Shown here in pieces: positions 23,823 through 33,135 of a stretch of DNA of 64,000 nt. The stretch's first letter is position 1; every line of letters starts with the position of its first letter. The position numbers and the translations under genes were made by a program. Source of the DNA: Synanceia verrucosa (lineage: Eukaryota > Chordata > Actinopteri > Perciformes > Synanceiidae); assembly GCA_029721515.1 (NCBI GenBank), contig CM056556.1:8122501-8186500 (forward strand). The letters are read 5' to 3'. Under the pieces are notes generated by a model. It ran no database searches. It saw only the letters and a list, made by a program, of their open reading frames with translations, and had not been told where the DNA came from.

Positions 23823-25935
23823 TGAAGGGGGAGATCCTGTCCCCTTCGCCTCACAACAGACTGTCGTTTCCTAAAGAGCAGAAAAGCAGTACTATATTCG
23901 TATTTAAACAAGACAATTTTTTACAGCAACACAAGGATTTTTACCGCTACACGAGGATTTGCAGTATGATATTGCAGAATATTAACCCTTACTTAGGAAT
24001 TCATGACCACCTGCCCTTTCGTCCTCTTCTTTGCCCCCGAGAGCTGATTCAGATCAGAAAGGAGTGCATCATTCATTTCCATGGTCTTTGGTGGCTTCAG
24101 TCAGGCTTCGGGCAGGTTGACAATCCACAATTTTCTGATTTTAGTCTCTGTGGATTCCCCCTTTGTTTGCCACCCTGAGGAGTTAACATTACAATCATCA
24201 CTTCTGAGGAGCTGAAGACCAGGAGGCCACAGTGCGGTCATGTTTTTAATGTGTACATACTGCTGGTGTGGCTGCAGACGGCCTCTCTGACAGGACCGCC
24301 ATCTGTGCAAACCTGCTGTTACACACCATTAAACAACTAATGCATCATCCGCCACAGCATGTGTGTGTCTGTAGGTGTGTGTGCATGCATGAATGTAGTC
24401 CATGGAGAATTACGGCATATTGTGTTGTGCTAACCCCTGTGCAGAAATCTTAAGAGAAGACTAACAGTCCTGATGCTTCTCCTCTTCAACACCTCCTCCT
24501 TCTCTCTGTTTAAGGACAGTGTTTGTCATTCTCTGAGTATCTTTGTGTATTGTGGCATGACACAGACGTAAAATTGTGTAGAGCTTTGTGGAGCAGTAGA
24601 AATGGGGAGGCTGCCTGTGTGCATGTTCTCTGTGCGCCAGGTGGGGTTTGGTGAGATTCTCTAGGTCCTTGTTGAATTATTGAACTTATTAACTCTGCCT
24701 ATTGCTTGTGTTGAACTATAATAGGTGTTTGACTTGCGTAGGGATAGTTAGTATATTTTTTTTGGCGGGTGGTTATACCTATCATAATGTTTTGTTTAAT
24801 ACTTATGGAACACACTAGTTAAAAACTAATTGTCCTGTAAAGATGAGGAGCATTTAATACACCTTTGTCTGTGGGATGACTCCCCACCTGCACCCCTTTT
24901 TTATGCAAATATTTCCATCAAGGATAATTTACCCTGTCAGACAAGTCCTCTATGTTCCAGCCATTCAACACAGTTTCTTTTACTTTTTAATGCTGTTAAT
25001 GGCGTGTTGTTTTCAAAATGGTGGGACCAAAATCTGGCGGATCTGTAAGCTTAAGTTTCATATGTATCCCCCCCCCAAAAAAAAAACCAATTAGATCCTC
25101 CTTAGACTGGATTTGTGGAAAGTTTTCATGGTCAATTGAGAAGATAAACATCTAATGTTAAACTTTATAGAGGGTGGATCTGGCATGTTTGGTCTTATTC
25201 AGAGGGCAAAGTTTCAGTTCTGGTTTAAAGCCAGAGAGGTTCATGTGGTAGTGGTGATGTGTAGGAGATGTTACCAGAGCAGTGACATGACGGTACCCTG
25301 GTATGTGTCTTATCGCAGGCTTGAAGCTTGAAACACATTAATAACATGCATTGCAAATCAGTTTGGATTATGTGTTATTTCTGGGTGGGAATTAAAATCA
25401 GGACTTGCATTATCACCATTAAAACGGCTATTTCTTTGTGGATTATAATCAAAGTTGAATTCATTATCCCTTTATAATTTTTAAATGATTGCTAGAGGGA
25501 TTTCCTTTGTTTGAGAATTAACATGTTAAAACTAGCCTGTCAGCTCTTTCTTGACATGGTGTAAAACTTGATTTGTTTAACAGCCAAGTTAAAGTGTTTC
25601 TAACCTGGACAGCCAAATATATGTTGGTGTAGGTCTTCAGGCTACATGATGTCACAGTCAATTGTCATTTGCAATAGAAAACAAACCACTGTCCAGCCCT
25701 TCAATAGTCCAGCTGGGTCTGTCAGTGTATTATGTATTTTTATTAATGAGACAGATATATTTGATGCCAATAATTTGTTTGGACGTTTTTATTTTTGTCT
25801 TTTAAACCCTCTCTCCAGGATACAAGTCGAGATGTCCCTGTTTTTTTGTTTTGTTTTTTTTTTTCAAAAAAGCAAAAAATTAATAATTGTGCTTCCCTTG
25901 TAAAAGAAAGGAATAAACAACAAAAAATATTTCAG
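23823..25935 (+). other. ube2h: Probable ube2h 3' UTR
   Basis: About 2.1 kb after the stop codon with no coding potential, ending near AATAAA at 25912-25917 followed by an A-rich stretch. Long 3' UTRs are usual for vertebrate UBE2H. The apparent open frames at 23672-24178 and 25646-26139 are chance reading frames in the last exon and UTR. Confidence 0.55.
25912..25917 (+). terminator. Candidate ube2h poly(A) signal AATAAA
   Basis: A canonical AATAAA in GGAATAAACAAC, 2.1 kb after the ube2h stop, followed within 20 nt by an A-rich stretch. This is the best candidate I see for the end of the transcript; earlier signals could also be used. Confidence 0.45.
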
Positions 25936-27408
25936 TTGTGTTACTGTTTGCTTGAAAGTCCTATTATTTCAGGAGTAAAGGTTACAAACAACTCAATAAC
26001 AACAACAAACAATTTTCATCATGTATGTGAAGTTGTGTTTGTGAGGACCCTGACCCTCCTCTGTCCACTAGATGGCAGTCTCACCCGTCTGTCTTTAAAG
26101 CAGAAGCTAGCACGAGGAGGAGGTCCATTATTAAATTAACCATGTTCTGTCAAATTCATTTCACACAGCTTTATTATTTTTAATACATTGGGGAAAAACC
26201 CTGATCTATTAAATCATGCATATGTGTAGCTACATTATATATACTTAATATGTATTTACACACAAATATCTACTCATGTTTTTGAGAAAGAGTTGTTTCA
26301 TGTAGATGATGAGGCTTTTTGACAAGGCATAGCAGCATAAACAGAAATGTTCAAATCATGATTTATTAGTATCATTACTTTATCTCACAATTTTTAATTT
26401 TATGTCACATAATTATGACTTTCAAATATTTTATCCTGTCTACTTTTTCATCATTTCCTCTCTTTCCTTGGAGGCAATTGTGAGTTTTTATTCAAATGCC
26501 TAAGCCCTTTTAAACTAAATGTGGAGTTTTTCCCTATTAATTATCACTAGTTTCAGTCATGGATCATCTTCAATAAGTATGAAGGTCATCATCAGCATCA
26601 TGCTCCCGCACAGACTCAGTAGCTTATGGCCTAATGATCTTATGAAATATTCATCGTTGTGTGGCCATGCAGCCTTTCTCTGAGCAAGCATATCCAGGTT
26701 TCTTGTTTCAACATCAGTTTAATTTGGCTAGAGGGTTGGAGGGTAATGAAAAAATAGGCTTTTGACCATTGTGCCTCTATTTTCTCCAGAAACCAGAAGT
26801 TAAAAAATACTTTAAATGTGATAAGAATGATGACCAGGCAGCCCCTGAATGAGAGTGATAAATTAACAGAGTCATTTTCCTCATGGGTCCCTTCTAGATT
26901 TAAAAGAGTTTTAATCCTGAAAATCGTGTTATTAATTCTGTAATTTCTGGTTGAAAATATATTTTCAATGCAGCCTAATTTTGGAGGTGTTTCTGACTGG
27001 AGTGTGGAGCCACTTAAGAAGACCAGCTGCATGATAATAGAGAAAGGCGTGAGTAATAAAACAGAGGTATCTGTTTATTATGGTCTACTATATTATAGTG
27101 ATACAGGCCGGAGGATCCTGTGGTGAGGAGTAAAGTTATTTGAGAGTAAGACGAGCAGCAGCAGAGCTGTGCAGAGGGCGATGAGCCGCTGCTGGCCGGC
27201 TGCACCTCCTTCATAATGTATGGAGAGGACAAAGGCTGCACGGCTGCATTTCAGCGTCAACTTTGAAAGAGCCGTAACCCAAACCTGTCCTATCCGACTC
27301 TGACGGATTCACATCAGCTGAAAGGATGATGCCTCTTTTTCCACATGCAATCTGTCTAATAATCACCGACAGCAGGTAAATGAGCCCTGCGGGGACCTTT
27401 GGGTGCTC
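25936..27408. other. Intergenic DNA between ube2h and the microRNA cluster
   Basis: AT-rich, no recognised gene. GC content and CpG frequency rise from about 27120 onward toward the candidate promoter at 27410. The 130-aa open frame on the - strand at 26640-27032 shows no family motif. Confidence 0.5.
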
Positions 27409-27416
27409 GTATAAAA
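27315..27416 (+). promoter_or_regulatory. Candidate promoter of the miR-183/96/182 primary transcript
   Basis: TATAAAA at 27410-27416 lies in GC-richer sequence with an E-box CAGCTG at 27315-27320 and a homeodomain-type TAATC near 27360. A purine-rich GAGGAGGAGCAGAGGAGG block follows, then a good splice donor at 27525 (GCTG|GTAGGT). Position, about 1.45 kb upstream of miR-183 on the same strand, suggests the pri-miRNA start site. This is inference from sequence; no transcript evidence is visible. Confidence 0.4.
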
Positions 27417-27439
27417 CGAGGAGGAGCAGAGGAGGCCTG

Positions 27440-27524
27440 GAGAAACTTTTAGTCCCGCACAGGGACGAGACCGAGCGGAGCTTCAGGCCTGGATGCAGCA
27501 GGGTGCCACACCCGAGAGATGCTG
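27440..27524 (+). other. Candidate non-coding leader exon of the pri-miR-183 cluster transcript
   Basis: The segment between the TATA box and the donor GGTAGGT at 27525. It has no conserved open frame. A second strong donor (GAG|GTAAGA) at 28162 could close a further exon at about 27.9-28.16 kb. The start given is approximate, about 25-30 nt downstream of TATA. Confidence 0.3.
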
Positions 27525-28395
27525 GTAGGTCTGCGGTCTTATACAGTGTTCAGACATGAGGCACAGCATTAGAAACGGTCTCCTGTACCCTCACTTTTAA
27601 TTAGGTTAAGTTATGAATGTTGTTGCTTTAGTGTTAACTTTTGATGTGTCATTTTTTTGTTTCACAAGGATCCAGATTTTTTCGATTTTTAAGTATTCCA
27701 AACTAATTTAGGGCAACATTTAATTCAACCGTCGTCCATTCCAGTGCGCACTGCCCGTGCGTAAAAGGCGCAGAGGAATTGCGTTGTCGGCTTGCTAAAG
27801 GAGCAGCAGAAGGAGAGGGAGGAGGGCGACATGGATTACTATACAGCCACTGGGTTAAGATGCTTAGCAGCTAATTACCTGTCTACTAAACCCCCTGCCT
27901 CACAGCCCAAACAAGCTGTGAGGACGGAGACATGGAGAGTTGACTGACACAGAGTGGACCAGCGGACTGAAGAAGTACCAAAAAAGTCAGCTCCCTACTC
28001 ACCACCAGGCTCTTGTCTCATCTTTGATAAAGCTATCTGTGAAGATATTCTACTGAGGGTTGCTTCTGGATGATTATTGACTCAACAACAACGTCTCTTC
28101 TTGTCTTGATATAACTAAAATGTTGTTGTGTGCTTTGAGGATATTGGATCATCTTTGTGAGGTAAGAATCAGATTAAGAAGTAGGTATTTTTAGCATCAT
28201 TAGTGATTTTCTTTCTATTGCAAAACAGCTTCACACACTTCATAATGTAAAGATTTGAGGATGTCATTCTGTAAACAATGGTTATCCTCCTCTGCAGCAT
28301 TGGTTATAATGGGAAATTAGTTTATGAAGGAGGTGATTGGTCTTTGTAACTATCACTCAGTAATAACAGAAACTAAAATATGAGGAGCAAATACA

Positions 28396-28420
28396 TCTCT
28401 CTCTCTCTCTCTCTCTCTCT
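28396..28420. repeat. (CT)n microsatellite
   Basis: About 12 uninterrupted CT dinucleotides within the presumed pri-miRNA region, 460 bp upstream of miR-183. Confidence 0.95.
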
Positions 28421-28857
28421 AGCTTTTTACTCTATTGATCTCTCCCGGAAACGGGAAGATGAGCCCTGCTTTGGGACCCATTTGGAGCATCTCAAAAATC
28501 ACTTAGCGCATCATTCCCTACAGCCAGAATCAATCTGAGCAGCAGACCTGCTCCTCCACCAGCATCAGGAGGGATCTCATGGAGCCCAGAAATGTCCCAA
28601 AAGCGAACAATAATCCTAACAACTGTCATGCACAGTAATGTGTGTCTGCTTCACTGGCAAATAGCATAGCTGGATTTACAGAGACAATGAGGGAAGGAAG
28701 CTGTTGATTCAGACACTGTCTCTGCACAGGACTCTACAGACAACAACAAAGATCAGCAGAAGTTTCACAGGCAGACAGACCTGAGCGTGAAAAAGTACAC
28801 GGTATCGGGATTCACATTTGTAGGAAACGATCGTCAGTGCACTTGTATCTCCTCCTG

Positions 28858-28931
28858 TTCTGTGTATGGCACTGGTAGAATTCACTGTCACAGCACACTA
28901 TCAGTGAATTACCATAGGGCCATAAACAGAG
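28858..28931 (+). ncRNA. mir183: microRNA miR-183 hairpin
   Basis: The 5p arm at 28865-28886 starts TATGGCACTGGTAGAATTCA, identical to the vertebrate miR-183 seed and body. The 3p arm at 28904-28925 starts GTGAATTACCATAGGGCC. Arms pair over nearly their full length (TATGGC with GCCATA; TCTGT with ACAGA at the base), with a loop around GTCACAGCACACTATCA. It is the first member of a polycistronic cluster expressed in hair cells, photoreceptors and other sensory cells in vertebrates. Linkage to miR-96 and miR-182 on the same strand confirms identity. Confidence 0.98.
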
Positions 28932-29026
28932 TAGAGACAGAACCACACTGCCTGTATCTGTGTCCTCTTCTGCTTTATGTACTAAATAGTGAAACCAGCA
29001 GACCGGCCCACATTTCTCATGTTCTT

Positions 29027-29105
29027 TGCCCATTTTGGCACTAGCACATTTTTGCTTTGTCTCTCGTTGTTTGAGCAATCATGTGTGGTGCCAATATGGG
29101 ACAAG
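29027..29105 (+). ncRNA. mir96: microRNA miR-96 hairpin
   Basis: The 5p arm at 29034-29056 starts TTTGGCACTAGCACATTTTT; its seed is that of vertebrate miR-96, whose mutation causes hearing loss in mouse and human. The 3p arm at 29077-29098 (AATCATGTGTGGTGCCAATA and two more bases) pairs with it, and CTTTGCCCATTT/ATGGGACAAG flanks extend the stem. It sits about 150 bp downstream of miR-183 and is surely processed from the same transcript. Confidence 0.98.
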
Positions 29106-29288
29106 AGAGACACTCAGCTGTTCACAAATGTCCCTGCCATCAAGGGATGAACTATGGATCTAATTGATTACGCCGTCCCTCTCAGATATCACTGGTTACC
29201 ATGGAGGCCATGGCTCCATCTCTGAGACGCTGCCCTGTGTAACCTGAACCCTGCTCGTCACTCAGATCTGGTGGCCGTGGCGGGTGCA

Positions 29289-29377
29289 CTCTCCCACAGT
29301 GTTTGGCAATGGTAGAACTCACTCTGGTGGGCTGGAAGGATCCGGTGGTTCTAGACTTGCCAACAACTGACTGAGAG
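29289..29377 (+). ncRNA. mir182: microRNA miR-182 hairpin
   Basis: The 5p arm starts at 29302 with TTTGGCAATGGTAGAACTCA, the complete vertebrate miR-182 seed and core. The 3p arm at 29346-29366 starts TGGTTCTAGACTTGCCAACA. The lower stem pairs CTCTC (29289-29293) with GAGAG (29373-29377). The bases after ACTCAC read TCT, unlike the ACT at the human mature 3' end, which leaves the seed untouched. Last member of the cluster, about 180 bp after miR-96. Confidence 0.97.
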
Positions 29378-29527
29378 CTTTGACCAGCCGTCCAGCGTGC
29401 CACGATTCATCACAGAAAGAGGATGGTCTCATGTTTATGAGTGTGTGTTAGACTTCAGTAAAGGTCACGGGGGGACAGACTTAGGGCGTATTGTTGGGTG
29501 TGTGAGTGACTGCAGTCGTAGCAGTCA

Positions 29528-29559
29528 CTATACAGCCACTGGGTATTGTGGCTGTATGG
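29528..29559 (+). repeat. Perfect short inverted repeat downstream of miR-182
   Basis: ATACAGCCAC at 29530-29539 and GTGGCTGTAT at 29548-29557 are exact reverse complements around an 8-nt loop; one G-U and one C-G pair extend the stem to 12. The first arm and loop also occur as an 18-bp identical copy at 27838-27855, without the second arm. Too short to be a microRNA hairpin. Function unknown. Confidence 0.6.
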
Positions 29560-30713
29560 TGAAATATATTTAAAATTCTCTTCTCTCCTCCTTCACATGT
29601 ATAATGTCCCCTCGGGGTCGTCTTGACCACACTTAGCCGATCACAGCATCATCAGCTTCGATCTTTAACACTCAACCAAAGGATTCTTTGAACTATTGGG
29701 CCATAAATCCATACACAGGCCATTAAGTACTAGGTTGACTATTATCTGCCCTGTTCAATAAATCAATGGTGTTCTGAAGGCCTGTAGCAGTAAAGCCTCA
29801 GTGTTGGTGTTAGCAGCGACAGCTAACATGAAGCAACCTGATCCTATGATGTAGTAATGTTAGTGCAGCATCAAACTATTAAACCCCACAGACACTTTGG
29901 AAAATACATCACAATAAACTCCTGATGTTTGTGTTACAGCAGCATTTGCCAAACAGTACTCTACAGGGGTGTTGATTACACTGAAATGATGTCCTCAGTG
30001 TTTATTTTTGGGAATTTTAGCTTTAATAACCTGTTGAGGAGCCTGTATTCTATTCTTACATGAAATGCCACATAATGAATTTTCTATTGTTGATTCTGAT
30101 CCTTTATATAGTTACGTGTCTTAAACGTGACAGTTTTTAGCCAAGCCAAGGTTTCCAGAGATATTTCAGAAATATTTCAGGCACAATTAAAATAAAATAC
30201 AAGAAAATTTTGTAATAAAACTGATGCAATAATACCTGTTGGTGCAGACTTTGAAGATCTTTTATTTAAATGTCACTTGTAAGTTTGAGTGAAGCAGGTA
30301 TAGAATATCCTGTATGTGACTTTAGTTGTAAAAAATGTTGGGGAACATAAAGCCTTATATTTTAAAGTGTAAAATAAAGAAGGGGAGTGGAGGCCAGGGG
30401 GAAAGCAGAAAGGAGGGATAATGGTGGAGAGGTGTAGAAAAAGACTGGTGGGTCAATGCCCGTGTTGGTATTATGGGATTGAGCAGCCAGAGCGATCATC
30501 GGCTGATATATGTTCATGTTTCATATAAAGGCTGTGAGAGTCCATTATGGCCGACTGCAGAGGATGTGAAGTTAAGTGGTGCCAGCGGAGGCACAGAGAG
30601 GAAGGAGGGAGGACGGCACGCTGACAGCTGGTACGAGTGATTAGTACCATGTAGTGATGCAGGGAAGGCATCAAAGCTCTTTAGGGAGAATCCCTAACAG
30701 GGAGGAGGCAAGG

Positions 30714-30737
30714 ACACACACACACACACACACACAC
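30714..30737. repeat. (CA)n microsatellite
   Basis: About 12 CA units in the ube2h-ahcyl2 interval. Confidence 0.95.
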
Positions 30738-30879
30738 CGAACCCTGCTACACAACTTCCTGGTTGCTGAAACTGCTTTTGAGCTGATCACACAGGTTCAA
30801 CAGAGTATAGGCTGAGAAGACCATCTGTCTTTCTCAGATGCATCATCAACCAATGGATTATCAGCAGCTCTGCCCCAGG

Positions 30880-30902
30880 ACACACACACACACACACACA
30901 CA
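30880..30902. repeat. (CA)n microsatellite
   Basis: A second CA tract of about 11 units, 140 bp from the previous one. Confidence 0.95.
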
Positions 30903-33135
30903 CCTCCCTCTGTCTAAACTGGTAATACAGAAGAATGAGTGGTGTCATTAGATTAGATTGGGTGTGGAAGTCAATGACTCCCTTGCACTAATGGCTGTTT
31001 GATTGCTTGTTCTTTTTTGTACTATTTGCTTGTTATATTAAAGTTTTTTTACACAGATCTCAACATCAAGGCGAGCGTCATTTTATTCAACATGAAGAAG
31101 ATTTGCTCGGAGTACAGAAAACGTGAAATGCTTATTTCCACTGCAGTAAAACATGAGGCAGCGGAATGAGACGTTTCAGTGACACTGGAAGAAACGTATG
31201 TTTCAGGAATCAGAAGGAGGCAGGAGGAGACGAGACAGTTTGCTATCTCGCTGCCCTCCTGCAGCTTTAGCGAATGACCCAGAGAAACACAGTGTACAGT
31301 TCAATAAGGATCTTCAGCCAGGCCATGCCTCAGTTCACACAAACACAGAGAGACTGTGGATTACAGTAATCCAGGGACAGGGGCTACCTATTTATAGGAC
31401 TTCATGATCAGAGACAGACAGGATGCAACAATTGAAGAAAACAAATAATGATTGTCATATGACCAGCTGGATTTACATAATGTCTAGCACAAACTAATTC
31501 AACAAATTCAGTGAAGTGACTATAAGCATCAGATGATCTTGTATGAAAATAAAACTTTGCACCAAAGCTAACTGAAACATAATACAAATGTATACATGGT
31601 TAAACTAAATGAATCATGTGACAAGTTAGGGTTAAATGTACTAAAAACATATTAAAACATAGAGGAACTAAGCATTTGATAGTTGTTAGAAGGCAGGTGT
31701 ATCTGAGTCCACCAGATATGTTGGCATCTGATAATAAAATCAACTTTTAAACACTTCCTGTGCTGTAGTCTTTGGCCCCTTGCTGTGACTGGTTGATCAA
31801 GTCCAGATATCCAAGTAAATACAAGTACTGCAGAGTGTTACATATGATTAAAAACTGTATTACCAGTATATTTTGTGTATACTGTATGATGATTTTACAT
31901 GAGAATATGCATTTATCATCCTTTTTTAAGTTAAGTAGTTGCAGTTATGACCATGATTTTGGTTACATGTAACACAGGATCCTGAAATTGATGCAGCCAA
32001 ATGGAAATTTGCCTTCACTCATTTTATTATTTACACTTATTGTGACCTCATTGTCTACTTTAAGATGTCCTCTGTGGAAAATACAAACCCTGTGGCGGTG
32101 AGTCAGCCTCATGTGCTAAAAGATTTCAACAGGATGAAAAGTAAGGATTGAAAATTTAAGCAATTCTGCTTGTTGTCACCATCACTCAAAGACACAGTAC
32201 TTTAACGCCCTCTAGTGAGCAAACAGACACCCAACCAGCAGTGTCCAGTGCTACTAATCATTGTCTGTTGAGGACAATTTAAGTTTAATATGTTTAATAG
32301 GAATTTATAATGATACACCTGTATGTATGGGGCTGTGTAGTTGGATAGATTATGAGCACAGACAATAAACTTTGAAAATATAATTCTGTTCATGCTGTTC
32401 TCACGTTTTTGTTTGTTTGCTTTTTTACAGTTTAAGAGGTAAAAATTTAAAAAGCAGTAATTAAAAGTATTAATTTAAGATGCCCTCCTATTTTTGTGAG
32501 ACGGAGAAGCGTAATGCTTAACTACAATTATCTTTCAGAGCATTTAATCAATGAAAACATGTTGATGGTCCACTGTTGACCCAACAATCAAACACCACTG
32601 TCACATGAATGAAATCAGCTCACTCTCTGTCAACCAGGAACAAGCAACACTTATTTATAAGCAGTTATTTATAAATTTAAGAATGTTGGTTGACGGTAAA
32701 AGGAGTTGTATATGGTTAAAAGGTGTAAATCAGCATTATATGGCCTGATGCAAGAAACAATTCAATCTGTACAAATGTGTTTCACCCCCACTAATAAACA
32801 AGATTTAATCACTTCTTACAGTCTACTCATTTACCATGATTACATTCTAGATCCTGTGAACATTTATAACCAGGAGCAGTGCAACAGAAAATGCAATGCA
32901 AAAGCAGATACAAAAGCTGATGCAAAGCGCATAAACAGAAAAAAAATCAGTGAACAAAATTAAAAGTCCACTGTCTCCACTGTCTGGGTAGAGACTATAG
33001 AGGGTGCCGGTGCTCTCTCTGCAGGACGAGGACTGTGAGACCCATAAGTCCAGAAGGTCAATACCTATTAAAAGACATTTCTGTTAAATATAACAAGTGT
33101 GTGTGTTGATTTGTACATGAAAAGCATACCTGTTC

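Larger units (their letters stand above)
29560..33135. other. Intergenic DNA between the microRNA cluster and ahcyl2
   Basis: No coding exon recognised on either strand; nrf1, smkr1 and strip2, found here in human, are absent. It contains two CA-type microsatellites (30714-30737 and 30880-30902) and the 3' flank/UTR of ahcyl2 (- strand) at its right end. TTTATT at 32020-32040 could be a - strand poly(A) signal. Confidence 0.55.

Noticed and set aside
23672..24178. 168-aa open frame overlapping the ube2h last exon
   Set aside because: Wrong frame for ube2h; the true frame ends at 23822 with the family tail QDMEL, and the rest is 3' UTR.
26640..27032. 130-aa open frame on the - strand
   Set aside because: No recognisable domain, no splice context, ordinary AT-rich intergenic DNA.
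30714..30902. Regularly spaced CA tracts as a possible CRISPR-like or structured array
   Set aside because: Simple dinucleotide microsatellites; no repeat-spacer organisation anywhere in this eukaryotic window.
29560..33135. Possible nrf1, smkr1 or strip2 exons expected from human order
   Set aside because: Searched by eye for their motifs on both strands and found none.
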